Positions 11,331 to 20,803 of a stretch of 64,000 nt of DNA are shown piece after piece. Position numbers and translations under genes: made by a program. Every line of letters starts with the position of its first letter. Positions within the stretch are counted from its first letter, which is position 1. The notes beneath the pieces are model-generated. The model searched no databases. It was not told the DNA's origin and saw nothing but the letters and a program-made list of their open reading frames with translations. This stretch comes from Desulfomicrobium escambiense DSM 10707 (lineage in GTDB: Bacteria > Desulfobacterota > Desulfovibrionia > Desulfovibrionales > Desulfomicrobiaceae): contig NZ_AUAR01000015.1 of assembly GCF_000428825.1 (NCBI RefSeq), positions 1 through 64,000 on the forward strand. The letters are read 5' to 3'.

Positions 11331-11459
11331 CCCCTACGCATTGTCAGCCCGCTCCGCCCGTCTCGCACCTCTCCAGAAACCGACCTTATGCGATAGCCAA
11401 CCGCTCCGCGCAGTTTGTACGTTCCTCATCCGTGGAGCGCGTCCGTCGATTGCGGGGTG

Positions 11460-12569
11460 CTATGCGGCAAAATCCTGCGGGAGAATGGCCCAGGCCGCGC
11501 GCCGGCCGGCCTGGAGGCTGCCGTACTCTCCGTCGATGCCGAGGATCTCCGCGGGATTGAGGGTCACCATGGCCAGGAGTTCGACCAGCGGCGTGCTCGA
11601 AGACAGCACGGTCTTCACGGCGCGCAGTTCCTCCCACAGGTCCAGATCGGTGTTGGAGGCGAGGGAATCCGTACCCAGGCACACGGGCACTCCGGCGGCT
11701 CGCAGGGCCGCGACAGAAGCCTCGCCCACGCCGATCCGGCTGTTGCTGCGCGGGCACAGGCAGACTCCCGCCCCGCTTCGCGCCAGGATGCCGATGTCGT
11801 CCGCGTCGATGTGGACGCAGTGCACGGCCAGCGTCCTGCCATCCAGCAGGCCAAGCTCGGACGCGTACGCAACGGCGCTCATCCCGGGCGAGACGAAGCC
11901 TTTGGGCAGGATGTGGCGGGCGCGCACAAATTCGGCAAACGCTCCTCCACGCCCCAGGAACAGTTCATTCTCCCCCGGCGCCTCGGCCAGGTGCAGGCTG
12001 AAGGGCAGGTCGCGCGAGACGCACCAGCCCTTGGCTTCCCGGGCCAGGTCCGGGGCCGTTGAATAGAGGGCGTGCACCGACGGGCTCCAAGGGCCGGGCC
12101 AGTCGGCAGAGGTGAAATCGGGCAGACCGCGACGGCCGGACACTTCGCGAAAAAGATGGCCGCCCATTCCTTCGGCCTCCAGGACGCCGCGGACCATCAC
12201 CGCCTCCCGGCCGACAACGTCCGCCACGAAGCAGGTTCCGGAGTTCCGGGCCGCGGCCACTGCGCCCGCCACATCGGCCCGTGACACGCGTTGGTCGCGC
12301 AGGGCCGCGAACAGCCCGTCCGCCCAGGCTTCGAACCCCATGCCGACGGAAAACCTGCCCGCCAGATGGGACAGCTCCAGATGGGCGTGCGCGTTGATCA
12401 GCCCGGGCACCAGCGTCACGTCGCCCAGATCACGGCACGGCCCCGACGCCTCCTTCCAGGGGACGACAGCGACGATGCGACCGCCGTCGACCAGGATGCA
12501 GCCATCGACAATCTCGGGGCACCCGGGGTCCATGGTCAGGATGCGCGCCGCACGGTAGGCCGCCGTCAT
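11460..12569 (-). CDS. amidohydrolase, probable aminofutalosine deaminase-type
   Basis: 369-residue metal-dependent amidohydrolase. Visible metal and catalytic motifs are HAHLELSH (about residues 57-64), HLAE in the middle, HCVHID, and LGTDSLASN with the metal-binding Asp. The fold and motif set match the SAH/cytosine/aminofutalosine deaminase branch, and the HAHLELSHL plus GTDSLASN-x-DLWEEL combination resembles deaminases of the futalosine menaquinone pathway. No other mqn gene is in the window, so the substrate is inferred. The ATG at 12569 is chosen over an upstream TTG at 12602 because the latter lies in the terminator of the gene before it. GGGG lies just upstream as a weak ribosome site. 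Confidence 0.75.
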   Translation of the reverse strand: MTAAYRAARILTMDPGCPEIVDGCILVDGGRIVAVVPWKEASGPCRDLGDVTLVPGLINAHAHLELSHLAGRFSVGMGFEAWADGLFAALRDQRVSRADVAGAVAAARNSGTCFVADVVGREAVMVRGVLEAEGMGGHLFREVSGRRGLPDFTSADWPGPWSPSVHALYSTAPDLAREAKGWCVSRDLPFSLHLAEAPGENELFLGRGGAFAEFVRARHILPKGFVSPGMSAVAYASELGLLDGRTLAVHCVHIDADDIGILARSGAGVCLCPRSNSRIGVGEASVAALRAAGVPVCLGTDSLASNTDLDLWEELRAVKTVLSSSTPLVELLAMVTLNPAEILGIDGEYGSLQAGRRAAWAILPQDFAA

Positions 12570-12600
12570 GTCCCCGCCATCCCGCAAGGCGGACCATAAC

Positions 12601-12627
12601 AAAAGAGGCGGCCAAGCCGCCTCTTTT
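12601..12627 (-). terminator. rho-independent terminator after the binding-protein gene
   Basis: A perfect 12-bp stem (AAAAGAGGCGGC 12601-12612 with GCCGCCTCTTTT 12616-12627) with a CAA loop lies 20 bp past the periplasmic binding protein stop. The A/T ends make it symmetrical, but only minus-strand genes flank it. It separates the cytochrome-chemoreceptor-binding protein operon from the amidohydrolase. Confidence 0.9.
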
Positions 12628-12647
12628 CAGAACACGTCGTTCCGCGG

Positions 12648-13610
12648 TTATTTGTAAATCTTGTCGGCATCCTTCAGCACGTCCTCGGGCACCTTCACGC
12701 CCATCTTCGCAGCGGCCTTCTGGTTGAGGTGCAGAACGAGTTCCTGCTGGGTCTCGACGCACGTGGTGCCGGGGTCGGCCTTGTCCACCAGCAGGCGCTT
12801 GGCCATGAGGCCCGTCTGATAGCCGTGCTGGTAGTAGTCGAAGGCCAGGGCTGCGACGGTGCCGCGCTGCACGGAATCGACGTCGGCAGAGAAGACGGGC
12901 AGCTTTTCCTGCTCACAGACCTTGATCACGGATTCCAGGGCCGAGATGACGGTGTTGTCCGTGGGCAGGTAGATGGCGTCGACCTTGCCGACCAGGGACT
13001 TGGCTGCCTGGTAGACGTCGCTGGTCTTGGCCACGGAGGCTCCGACGACCTCGAAGCCGGCCTTGGCACCTTCGGTCTGGACCATAGCCACGGTGGTCTT
13101 GGAATTGGCCTCGCCAGCGTTGTAGATCACCCCGAGCTTCTTGAGGTTCGGGAAAAACCGCAGGATCATGGCCATGTGCTTGTCCACGGGCAGCATGTCC
13201 GACACGCCCGTGATGTTCTTGCCCGGCTTCTGGAGATCATCCACCAGCCCCGCGCCGACCGGGTCCGTGATGGCCGTGAAGAGCAGCGGCGCCACGGCCA
13301 GGACGGGCGATTTCTTGGTCGCCACGGCGCAGGCCTGGGCCGAGGGAGTGGCGACGGCCAGAACCAGGTCCGGCTTCTCGCCGGCGATCTGGGCCGCGAT
13401 CTGGTTGGCCGTGGCCATGTTGGCCTGGGCGTTGTGCACCGAGTACGTCGCGTTGACGCCCTGGGCCTTCAGACTGTCCTGGAAGCCCTTGAGCACGGCG
13501 TCCAGGGATGGATGTTCGACGAACTGATTCACGGAAATGGAGTACGTGGCGGCATGGCCCTGACAGACAAAGGCCAGGATGCACAGGACCGTCATGATGG
13601 CTTTCTTCAT
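12648..13610 (-). CDS. ABC-type periplasmic substrate-binding protein (TrpX/PF04392-like)
   Basis: 320-residue exported protein. A signal peptide (MKKAIMTVLCILAFVCQGHA, cleavage after about residue 20) is followed by two periplasmic-binding lobes with the family's features: TYSISVNQFVEHPSLDAVLKGFQ, LVLAVATPSAQA, PVLAVAPLLFTAITDPVGAGLV and AIYLPTDNTV. This is the family of binding proteins that take up aromatic or small organic ligands. No permease or ATPase gene lies next to it; instead it follows a chemoreceptor by 28 bp, so it may present its ligand to that receptor or serve an unlinked transporter. The ATG at 13610 has AGGAA upstream. Confidence 0.85.
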   Translation of the reverse strand: MKKAIMTVLCILAFVCQGHAATYSISVNQFVEHPSLDAVLKGFQDSLKAQGVNATYSVHNAQANMATANQIAAQIAGEKPDLVLAVATPSAQACAVATKKSPVLAVAPLLFTAITDPVGAGLVDDLQKPGKNITGVSDMLPVDKHMAMILRFFPNLKKLGVIYNAGEANSKTTVAMVQTEGAKAGFEVVGASVAKTSDVYQAAKSLVGKVDAIYLPTDNTVISALESVIKVCEQEKLPVFSADVDSVQRGTVAALAFDYYQHGYQTGLMAKRLLVDKADPGTTCVETQQELVLHLNQKAAAKMGVKVPEDVLKDADKIYK

Positions 13611-13638
13611 AATATTTCCTCGCTTGGATTCGTGGGGA

Positions 13639-15303
13639 CTACCGGATGCGGAACATGTCCACGAGCCCTTTAAGCTGTTCGGAAAGCGCGCGCAACTCCT
13701 CGGCATGCTCCCGCACCGTGACGCCGTTGCGGGTCATGTCGGTGGCGGACGAACTCACTTCGGCGATCTGGCTGGTTATCTCGCCGGCCACGCCCGACGT
13801 CTGGCTCACGTTGTGGTTGACCTCGTCGAGGCCCTGGGAGGCCTGCCCGATGTTCTGGGCGATGTCGCGGGTCGTGACGGACTGCTCCTCCACGGCCGCG
13901 GCGATGGTCGTGACGATGGCGTCGATGTCGGTGATGACCTTGGTGATCTCGTTGATGCGCGTCACGGTCTGGTCGGTGGCGCCCTGGATGCCGCTGATCT
14001 TGCCCCGGATCTCGTCCGTGGCCGAAGCGGTCTGGTTGGCCAGTTCCTTGATCTCGTTGGCCACGACGGCAAACCCGCGTCCGGCTTCGCCCGCCCTGGC
14101 GGCCTCAATGGTCGCGTTCAGGGCCAGGAGGTTGGTCTGGGACGAGATGGCCGTGATGGTCTGGGTCACGGAGTGGATCTCGCGGGCCATGGCGCCCAGG
14201 TGGTCGACGTCGGCCGACGTCGCTTCGGCCGTGCTCACGGCCACCGCGGTGATCTCCTTGGCCCTGGCGGTGCTGCGCGAAATCTCGTCGATGGTCGCGC
14301 TCATTTCTTCGGAAGCGGCGGCCACGGTCGAGATGTTGACCGACGCCTGTTCGGTGGCCGCGGCCACGGAGCGCATGTTCGTGCTCATCTCCTCGGACGC
14401 GGCGGCCACGGCGTCGGAACGGGTCTGGTTGTCCGCGGCCACGTCGGCCACCGTCTCGGAAACCGATTTGAGCTGACCCGAAGCCACGGCCAGGGTGCCC
14501 ACGCCGGAGATGATCTCCTGCATCATGGACCGCATATGATCCGTCATGGAGTTGACGCTCTGGGCCAACTGGCCGATCTGGTCCCGGCTTCTGGTATCCA
14601 CGTGCACGGTCAGATCCCCATTGCTGATCTTTTCCGTGGCCTCGGCCACGTCACGGATGGGCACCAGGACGGCCCGCCGGAGGAAAAAGGACAGGCTGCC
14701 GAGGAGCACGACCAGGCCCGCGGCCATGATGCCGCCGACCTTGGACTGGTTGCTCAGCATCGCGTTCATCTGGGGCGAAATGTCCTGGGTCATGACCATG
14801 ACCCCGAGCACCGGCTGGTTCGACCCGTGACAATGATGGCAGGACTCTTCGTTGGGGATGGACTTGATTTCAAGGAAGGCGGGTTTGCCGTCGATCTCGG
14901 TGATGGACTGGCTCATGCAGTCCTTGCGCAGGCAGTCTTCGAGCATGGTGGTCAGTTCCGCGCTCTTGACGAAGTCCGTGACCTCCTTGCGCAGGAACTG
15001 GTCCGAGGTGGAGTAGGTTACGTTGCCCTTGAAATTGGTCAGGTGGATTTCGATGTCTTCATAGCGCTGCCCCACTTCCGCAAACTTGCCTGTGGTGCCG
15101 GCGTTGTCGCCGATGGCCATGGGTTCACGGATGGCCATGGAGAGCATCTCCGAAATGCGGGCGGCGTTGACCTCGACCTCATGCAGGGTGCTGGCCCGCT
15201 GCATGAAAAAGGTTGCCGTGAACAGCGAGCCAAAAGTCAGGATGAGCACCGCAAAGGTGATGCCGAGGATCTTGGCGCCCAGGGATCTGCTGAATATGTT
15301 CAT
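13639..15303 (-). CDS. methyl-accepting chemotaxis protein with periplasmic c-type heme motif
   Basis: 554-residue chemoreceptor. Transmembrane helix 1 (about residues 10-34) is followed by a periplasmic sensor domain containing CHHCH (about residue 155), a CXXCH heme c attachment site, within a region that also has a Cys pair (DCLRKDC). Helix 2 ([19 protein letters not shown]) leads to a HAMP domain ([17 protein letters not shown]) and a long signalling coiled coil with the hairpin tip [20 protein letters not shown]. Heme-containing receptors such as DcrA of Desulfovibrio sense oxygen or redox state, and that is the likely role. It starts 9 bp after the tetraheme cytochrome, so the two are very probably co-transcribed. 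Confidence 0.92.
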   Translation of the reverse strand: MNIFSRSLGAKILGITFAVLILTFGSLFTATFFMQRASTLHEVEVNAARISEMLSMAIREPMAIGDNAGTTGKFAEVGQRYEDIEIHLTNFKGNVTYSTSDQFLRKEVTDFVKSAELTTMLEDCLRKDCMSQSITEIDGKPAFLEIKSIPNEESCHHCHGSNQPVLGVMVMTQDISPQMNAMLSNQSKVGGIMAAGLVVLLGSLSFFLRRAVLVPIRDVAEATEKISNGDLTVHVDTRSRDQIGQLAQSVNSMTDHMRSMMQEIISGVGTLAVASGQLKSVSETVADVAADNQTRSDAVAAASEEMSTNMRSVAAATEQASVNISTVAAASEEMSATIDEISRSTARAKEITAVAVSTAEATSADVDHLGAMAREIHSVTQTITAISSQTNLLALNATIEAARAGEAGRGFAVVANEIKELANQTASATDEIRGKISGIQGATDQTVTRINEITKVITDIDAIVTTIAAAVEEQSVTTRDIAQNIGQASQGLDEVNHNVSQTSGVAGEITSQIAEVSSSATDMTRNGVTVREHAEELRALSEQLKGLVDMFRIR

Positions 15304-15312
15304 GGCGGCCTC

Positions 15313-15780
15313 CTAGTGGGCCCCGCCGTACAGCAGGGGCTTGAAGTTGAAGGCCTTGACGCGGCTCTCGTTGTGGCAACCCTGGCAGTCTTCCATGGTC
15401 AGCTTGCCCTTGATGAGCTCCGTATCGCCTCCGCTCTCGACATGGTCCCGGCCGGGGCCGTGGCACACTTCGCACCCTGCGTCCGCAACATGCGGCGTCT
15501 TCTCGTAGCTGACGAACCCGCCGGGCTTGCCGTAGCCAGTAGTATGGCAGCCGTAACACTGGGCCAACTCCGTTTCCGTCAAATCCGACGCCATGATCTT
15601 GATGGACTTGTCCGAATGGGCTTTTTTGGCGTATTTCGTGAAGTTGTCGTACTGTTCCTCGTGACAATCCTTGCAGGCCGCCGTGCCTACATACGAATTC
15701 TCCGCCAAGGCCGGCACAGGACACAACATGCACGCCAAGAAGACGACATGGCACACCTTGCGAACGATCTGAGCCTTCAT
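15313..15780 (-). CDS. periplasmic tetraheme cytochrome c (c554-like)
   Basis: 155-residue exported cytochrome. The signal peptide (MKAQIVRKVCHVVFLACMLC, cleavage near PALA-EN) is followed by four CXXCH heme sites: CKDCH, CYGCH, CEVCH and CQGCH. The GTAACKDCHEEQYDNF start is typical of cytochrome c554-type multiheme proteins. The ATG at 15780 is preceded by AGGAGGTGGG; an open frame further upstream is low-quality and not used. It heads a probable operon with the heme-type chemoreceptor and a binding protein, so it may deliver electrons to, or report redox state alongside, that receptor. Electron donor and acceptor are unknown. Confidence 0.9.
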   Translation of the reverse strand: MKAQIVRKVCHVVFLACMLCPVPALAENSYVGTAACKDCHEEQYDNFTKYAKKAHSDKSIKIMASDLTETELAQCYGCHTTGYGKPGGFVSYEKTPHVADAGCEVCHGPGRDHVESGGDTELIKGKLTMEDCQGCHNESRVKAFNFKPLLYGGAH

Positions 15781-15837
15781 CCCACCTCCTCGCATCAAAC
15801 CGGCACGGTCAGTCCGTTTCCGATAAATTTTAATGCG

Positions 15838-15864
15838 TGTACGTACATTACTGTATGACGTCAA
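15838..15864. promoter_or_regulatory. palindromes upstream of the cytochrome operon, possible operator
   Basis: TGTACGTACA (15838-15847) and TGACGTCA (15856-15863) are both perfect palindromes, 8 bp apart and about 60-80 bp upstream of the cytochrome start. They overlap the only promoter-like element seen there. The regulator is unknown. Confidence 0.3.
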
Positions 15865-16161
15865 TAACAGTCTAGGATCGCGGCAGAAATATTCGTGCAC
15901 CGAAAATCCGGGCGCGCAAGGATGACGTGTGTCTGGCGCTGTCCCACCCGCCCCTGTCATACACCACGCGTCGGCGTTGCCCGCACCGTCATGGCGACGC
16001 ATCGCCGCTACCATCCCGACTTCGCAAGCAGGCGTACGGCCGCATATCCCCGCCCCTACCCTGCCGGACTTGCCGCCCGTTGAAAAATTCAGCTTCATGT
16101 TACGATCCTCCCTTATGGTTCCTGCTCGATGACTTCTTGTTTATTGGAAAGGAGGAGGTGG

Positions 16162-16242
16162 ATGATACTCGAAACAAAACGTATTTTCAGTTACAAATGG
16201 CTAATTGATTACACGCTGATCAGAACACATAACTACTTATAA
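16162..16242 (+). CDS. possible 26-residue small protein
   Basis: An ATG at 16162 sits 2-6 bases after an unusually good ribosome binding site (GGAAAGGAGGAGGTGG). The frame reads MILETKRIFSYKWLIDYTLI and ends at a TAA at 16240-16242. The surroundings are AT-rich and intergenic. No homolog is recognised and the frame is too short to judge by codon use. It may be a small peptide or a chance frame after a purine-rich run. Confidence 0.25.
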   Translation: MILETKRIFSYKWLIDYTLIRTHNYL

Positions 16243-16285
16243 ATGAGTATGCGACGAACGATGGCAGCCGAACCACGGGTACGAA

Positions 16286-16317
16286 AAAGCCCCCGTCGAC
16301 GATGCGGCGGGGGCTTT
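16286..16317 (-). terminator. rho-independent terminator after argH
   Basis: The stem AAAGCCCCCG (16286-16295) pairs with CGGGGGCTTT (16308-16317) and is followed on the minus strand by a T-run. It is about 60 bp past the argH stop and ends the argF-argG-argH transcript. Confidence 0.88.
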
Positions 16318-16376
16318 CGGTACGACGCGCGAGGCAGTAGGCGCGTTCGTGTGCTGTCCGTCAAAAAACGACGGCG

Positions 16377-17777
16377 CTAGACTTTCTCCGACAGCCAGGA
16401 CGCGAGTTCGGAAATCTGCGCGCCGACAGAATCGGGTCCGGTGCCTCCGGGAACGTGCCGGCGGGCGACGGCATTATCGTAGTCGAGCACGGTGAAGACG
16501 TCCTCGCCGATGTCGGCCGAGAAACGCCGCAGATCCTCGATGTTCATGTCCTCAAGACCGATCCCGCGTTCCTCGGCGAAGGCCACGGCCGCGCCGGTGA
16601 TGTGGTGGGCCTGGCGGAAGGGCACGCCCTTGGCCGCCAGGTAGTCGGCCAGTTCCGTGGCGTTAAGGAAGCCGGCCTTGAGAGCCCGGCGCATGCGCTC
16701 TGCGTTGAAGCCCAGTTCCGAAAGCATGCCGGCCATGATGGCCAGGGACGGCGACACCGTGTCGTGGGTGTCGAGGAAGGGTTCCTTGTCCTCCTGCATG
16801 TCGCGGTTGTAGGCCAGAGGCAGGCCCTTCATGAGGGTCAGCAGGCCCACGAGGTCGCCGTAGACGCGGCCCGTCTTGCCGCGCATGAGTTCGGCCACGT
16901 CGGGGTTCTTCTTCTGGGGCATGATGGACGAGCCCGTGGAGTAGGCGTCGGGCAGGCGCACGAAGCCGAACTGCGGGTTGGCCCAGATGATGATCTCCTC
17001 GCACAGCCGCGAGAGGTGCATCATGACGAGGCTCCCGCAGAAGACGGCCTCCAGCACGAAGTCGCGGTCCGAGACGGCGTCCATGCTGTTGGCGAAGGTG
17101 CCCCCAAGCCCCAGGGTCTCGGCCACCTGCGCCGGGTCGAGGGGATGCGTGGTGCCGGCCAGGGCCGCGGCCCCAAGAGGGGAGACTCGCACGCGCTTCA
17201 GTGCGTCGCGGACGCGGTCGTGGTCGCGGCGGAACATCTGGGCATAGGCCAGCAGGTGCTGGGCCAGGCTGACGGGCTGGGCCGGCTGGAAATGGGTGCA
17301 GCCGGGCAGCAGAACGCCCTGGTGCTCTTTGGCCCGCTGGACGAGGGTGTCGACCAGCGCCTTCAGGTTATCGGCCCATTCGTCCAGGCAGGCGGCCACG
17401 AAAAGCCGGAAATCGAGCGCAACCTGGTCGTTGCGTGAGCGCCCGGTGTGCAGTTTCTGACCCGGCGTGCCGACGAGCTCCGTCAGGCGGTGCTCGATGT
17501 TCATGTGCACGTCTTCGAGGTCCTGCCGCCAGACGAAGGTCCCGGCCTTTATCTCGGCCCGGATCTGCTCAAGGCCCTGATGGATGGCCTCGCAGTCGGA
17601 CGGGGTGATGATGCCCTGCTCCGCCAGCATGGAAGCGTGGGCCTTGGAGCCGTCGATGTCCTGGGCGCACAGCCGCGAATCGAAGCCCACGGAGCACGTG
17701 TAGCGCTCGACCAGGGGGGCGGTGTCCCCGCTGAACCGGCCGCCCCACAATTTCTTTTCCTTGGATGCCGTGCTCAT
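16377..17777 (-). CDS. argH: argininosuccinate lyase
   Basis: Cleaves argininosuccinate to arginine and fumarate, the last step of arginine synthesis. The 466-residue length is standard. The fumarase/aspartase-superfamily signature [11 protein letters not shown] is present near residue 285, with the [12 protein letters not shown] block near 115 and an N-terminus ([19 protein letters not shown]) typical of ArgH. It starts 3 bp after argG, so translation is probably coupled. A terminator follows. Confidence 0.97.
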   Translation of the reverse strand: MSTASKEKKLWGGRFSGDTAPLVERYTCSVGFDSRLCAQDIDGSKAHASMLAEQGIITPSDCEAIHQGLEQIRAEIKAGTFVWRQDLEDVHMNIEHRLTELVGTPGQKLHTGRSRNDQVALDFRLFVAACLDEWADNLKALVDTLVQRAKEHQGVLLPGCTHFQPAQPVSLAQHLLAYAQMFRRDHDRVRDALKRVRVSPLGAAALAGTTHPLDPAQVAETLGLGGTFANSMDAVSDRDFVLEAVFCGSLVMMHLSRLCEEIIIWANPQFGFVRLPDAYSTGSSIMPQKKNPDVAELMRGKTGRVYGDLVGLLTLMKGLPLAYNRDMQEDKEPFLDTHDTVSPSLAIMAGMLSELGFNAERMRRALKAGFLNATELADYLAAKGVPFRQAHHITGAAVAFAEERGIGLEDMNIEDLRRFSADIGEDVFTVLDYDNAVARRHVPGGTGPDSVGAQISELASWLSEKV

Positions 17778-17780
17778 GGC

Positions 17781-18992
17781 CTAGCCCTTGATCTTGTTCA
17801 GGAACGGCTGGCGGGCCTGCAGGCGCAGGCCGTGCAGCTTGATGAAGCCGGCCGCGTCGGCCTGGTTGTAGACCTCGTCCTTCTCGAAGGTGGCCAGCTC
17901 CGGGTTGTAGAGTGAGTACGGGGACTTGCGGCCAAGAGGGTACACGCCGCCCTTGTAGAGCTTGAGGCGCACCGTGCCGGTGACCGTTTCCTGGGCCTTG
18001 TCCATGAAGGCCTGCAGGGCCTCGCGCTCGGGCGCGAACCAGTAGCCGTTGTAAACCATTTCGGCGTAGCGCGGGATGAGGGTGTCGCGCAGGTGCAGCA
18101 GCTCGCGGTCCATGCACACGCCCTCCAGGTCGCGGTGGGCACGCTGCAGGATGGCCCCGCCCGGGGTCTCGTACACGCCGCGGGACTTCATGCCCACGAA
18201 GCGGTTCTCGACCATATCCAGGCGGCCGATGCCGTGGCGTCCGCCCAGCTCGTTCAGGGCGGCGAGCATCTTGGCCGGGGACAGGGTCTGGCCGTTCAGG
18301 GCCACGGGGTTGCCCTTCTCGAAATCAAGCGTGATGACCTCGGCCTTGTCGGGCGCCTGCTCGGGGTCGACGCTCATGAGGTAGGTGCCCGGGCCGGGTT
18401 CGGACCACGGGTCTTCCAGTTCACCACCCTCGAAACTCAGGTGCAGGAGGTTGCGGTCGCAGGAATACGGCTTCTCCTTGGTCACGGGCACCGGGATGCC
18501 GTTTTCCTTGCAGAATTCCAGAAGCTGCGTGCGGGAATTGAGATCCCACTCGCGCCAGGGGGCGATGGTCTTCAGGTGGGGGGCCAGGGCCAGGGTGGAC
18601 AGCTCGAAGCGGACCTGGTCGTTGCCCTTGCCCGTGGCACCGTGGGCCACGGCCTGGGCCCCTTCGGCCAGGGCGATCTCGACCATCTTCTTGGCGATGA
18701 GGGGCCGCGCGATGGACGTGCCGAGGAGATAGCCGCCCTCGTAGACGGCGTTGGCCCGGAACATGGGGAAGACGTAGTCGGCGACGAACTCCTCCTGCAG
18801 GTCCACCACGTAGGCTTTGGTGGCGCCGGTATTGAGGGCCTTGTCCTCCAGGCCGTCGAGTTCCTCGCCCTGACCCAGGTCGGCGGTCATGGTGACGACC
18901 TCGCACTCATAGGTCTTCTTGATCCACTTGAGGATGGCGGAGGTGTCGAGACCGCCGGAATAGGCCAGCACGACTTTTTCGATCTTGCGCAT
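17781..18992 (-). CDS. argG: argininosuccinate synthase
   Basis: Condenses citrulline and aspartate with ATP use to argininosuccinate. The 403-residue protein starts [20 protein letters not shown], which contains the ATP pyrophosphatase P-loop SGGLDTS, and has the later family blocks [18 protein letters not shown] and [21 protein letters not shown]. The ATG at 18992 is preceded by AGGAGAAG. It lies between argF (36 bp upstream) and argH (3 bp downstream) in one operon. Confidence 0.97.
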   Translation of the reverse strand: MRKIEKVVLAYSGGLDTSAILKWIKKTYECEVVTMTADLGQGEELDGLEDKALNTGATKAYVVDLQEEFVADYVFPMFRANAVYEGGYLLGTSIARPLIAKKMVEIALAEGAQAVAHGATGKGNDQVRFELSTLALAPHLKTIAPWREWDLNSRTQLLEFCKENGIPVPVTKEKPYSCDRNLLHLSFEGGELEDPWSEPGPGTYLMSVDPEQAPDKAEVITLDFEKGNPVALNGQTLSPAKMLAALNELGGRHGIGRLDMVENRFVGMKSRGVYETPGGAILQRAHRDLEGVCMDRELLHLRDTLIPRYAEMVYNGYWFAPEREALQAFMDKAQETVTGTVRLKLYKGGVYPLGRKSPYSLYNPELATFEKDEVYNQADAAGFIKLHGLRLQARQPFLNKIKG

Positions 18993-19028
18993 GAAAACTT
19001 CTCCTTTATGTAGAGCGGACTGGCCGCC

Positions 19029-19925
19029 TCAGCTGTAAATCCATTCCAGGATGGCCTTCTGCATGTGCAGACGGTTCTCGGCCTGGTCGAAAACGATGGA
19101 CCTGGGCCCCTCGAAGACCTCCTCGCTGACCTCCTCGCCGCGATGGGCGGGCAGGCAGTGCAGCACCTTGGCCGACGGGTCGGCCAGGGACAGGAGCTCC
19201 TCGTTGACCTGATACCCGGCAAAGGCCTTCTCGCGGCGCTTCTGCTCGGCTTCCTGGCCCATGGACGCCCAGACGTCGGTGTTGACGAAATGGGACCCGG
19301 CGATGGCAGCCTTGGGGTCGTCGGTGATGTAGACCTTGGCGCCCATCTTGAGGGCTCGTTCCAGAATCTCGGTCCTGGGCATGTAGCCCTCGGGGCAGGC
19401 CAGGTTCAGCTGGAAGCCGAAGTAGATGCTGGCGTTGATCCAGGAGTGGGCCATGTTGTTGCCGTCGCCGATCCAGGACACGACGAGGTCTTTGAAATTC
19501 GTGGTCCGCTCGAAGATGGTCAGCATGTCGCTCATGACCTGACAGGGGTGGTAGAGGTCCGTCAAAGCGTTGACCACCGGAATGGAGCCCCAGCGGGCCA
19601 ATTCCTCGACATTTTTCTGGGCGAAGGTGCGCACGACCATGCCCTGCACGTAGCGGGACAGGACCCGGGCCGTGTCGGCCAAGGGTTCGCTACGGCCCAG
19701 CTGGGAGTCGGCCGGCGTCATGAAGATGGTGCTGCCGCCCAGGTGGCGGATGCCGACGTCGAAAGAAACGCGCGTGCGCGTGGAGGCCTTCTCGAAGATC
19801 ATGGCCAGGGTTTTGCCGGCCAGCAGCGTGGACCGGTAGTCCGTGTCCTTCATCTCCTTGGCCCGCCGGACAAGGTCCATGGCCTCCGTGGCCTTGAGAT
19901 CCAGTATGGATAGAAAGTGCTTCAT
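19029..19925 (-). CDS. argF: ornithine carbamoyltransferase
   Basis: Transfers the carbamoyl group to ornithine to give citrulline. The 298-residue protein carries the carbamoyl-phosphate motif STRTR (in FEKASTRTRVSFDVG), the HPCQ motif (DLYHPCQVMSD), and the ornithine-side HCLPAHRGEE motif near the C-terminus. It is the first gene of argF-argG-argH. The 125 bp upstream contain an AT-rich tract with a weak TTTACA/TAGGAA promoter-like pair on the minus strand, and no clear arginine-repressor box. Confidence 0.97.
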   Translation of the reverse strand: MKHFLSILDLKATEAMDLVRRAKEMKDTDYRSTLLAGKTLAMIFEKASTRTRVSFDVGIRHLGGSTIFMTPADSQLGRSEPLADTARVLSRYVQGMVVRTFAQKNVEELARWGSIPVVNALTDLYHPCQVMSDMLTIFERTTNFKDLVVSWIGDGNNMAHSWINASIYFGFQLNLACPEGYMPRTEILERALKMGAKVYITDDPKAAIAGSHFVNTDVWASMGQEAEQKRREKAFAGYQVNEELLSLADPSAKVLHCLPAHRGEEVSEEVFEGPRSIVFDQAENRLHMQKAILEWIYS

Positions 19926-20051
19926 GGTGTCACCCGATCATCCGGAGATACGGTTTGAATGTTGCGTGCGTGAACGCAAAAAAATTTTTTCCTACAAAGC
20001 TTGTTCATGGTTTGTAAAGGGAATTGCAACACCACGAAATAAAAATGAAAA

Positions 20052-20073
20052 AGCCGACGAAAACACGTCGGCT
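20052..20073 (-). terminator. rho-independent terminator after the lipoprotein gene
   Basis: The stem AGCCGACG (20052-20059) pairs with CGTCGGCT (20066-20073); the minus-strand continuation is TTTTTCATTTTTATTT. It is about 30 bp past the lipoprotein stop and upstream of argF. Confidence 0.88.
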
Positions 20074-20100
20074 CGCGAGTGGTCGGAAGCTGTGCCGGCG

Positions 20101-20727
20101 CTATGGGCGCAGGTGGTGGACGAAGCCGTCGGCCATGCTCAGGGACAGGGCGCGCATGACGGCGTAGGTGGGGTTCTCGGGCAGGCGCACCTGGCTGCGA
20201 ACCACGACGTAGTCCTTGGCAGGCCCGGCCTCCATGGCCGCGGCCTGGGCCGCGGACCAGATCAGGGTCCCGTCGGGTACCCAGTACACCTCGGCCGTGA
20301 CGCCGACGGATGTCCGGCCCGTACCGCCGCCCTCGTAGAACTGGGAGACGTTGCCCGTGACCAGAATGTTGGCGCCCTTGGCCCTGGCCGCGGACATGGC
20401 CGCGTCCAGCCCGGCCCAGGGCTTCGAGGAATCGTACTCCATGGCCCCGAAGACACGGCGCTCAAGCCACGCGCGCCGGAAGACGTCGGCCATCTCCCGG
20501 CCCACGTCCTTGCGCACGGCGATGTCCTGGCGCAGGGCGAAGGGAACGATCAGGGCCCGGTAACCCGTGTCGGGCATGGACGCGGGCGTCACCGCCTCGA
20601 CCAGTTCACCCATCAGAATCTCGGCGTCATCCTGATAGTCGATCCCATAAAGGTTCACATCGTAACGATCCATGGACGCGCACCCCGCCACGAGCAGGAC
20701 GCAGGCGCAGAGAAGGAAAAATTTCAT
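20101..20727 (-). CDS. outer-membrane-type lipoprotein, unknown function
   Basis: 208-residue predicted lipoprotein. The N-terminus is a signal peptide with lipobox (MKFFLLCACVLLVAGCAS, Cys16). The mature part has an alpha/beta pattern with LIVPFALRQDIAVRKDVGREMADVFRRA followed by ANILVTGNVSQFYEGGGTGRTSVGVTAEVYW, which resembles lipoproteins annotated only as hypothetical or LpoB/GNA1162-like. The ATG at 20727 has AAGGAG upstream, so a longer in-frame extension is rejected. It is divergent from the first YcaO gene with 76 bp between them. Confidence 0.8.
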   Translation of the reverse strand: MKFFLLCACVLLVAGCASMDRYDVNLYGIDYQDDAEILMGELVEAVTPASMPDTGYRALIVPFALRQDIAVRKDVGREMADVFRRAWLERRVFGAMEYDSSKPWAGLDAAMSAARAKGANILVTGNVSQFYEGGGTGRTSVGVTAEVYWVPDGTLIWSAAQAAAMEAGPAKDYVVVRSQVRLPENPTYAVMRALSLSMADGFVHHLRP

Positions 20728-20803
20728 GACAGCATCTCCTTGGCAGGCGATTTCAAGCAAGATAGGTACCAATGGCCCGATACAACACGCAAGGAGCTTC
20801 GAC

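Larger units (their letters stand above)
15781..16285. other. long intergenic region upstream of the cytochrome operon
   Basis: About 500 bp with no convincing conserved gene. Near the cytochrome start are two short palindromes (listed separately) and a possible weak minus promoter (TTGACG 15864-15859, 17 bp, TACACG). The middle (15890-16090) is GC-rich and featureless to the eye. The right part (16100-16260) is AT-rich and contains one 26-codon frame with an excellent ribosome binding site. The region ends at the argH terminator. Confidence 0.5.
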
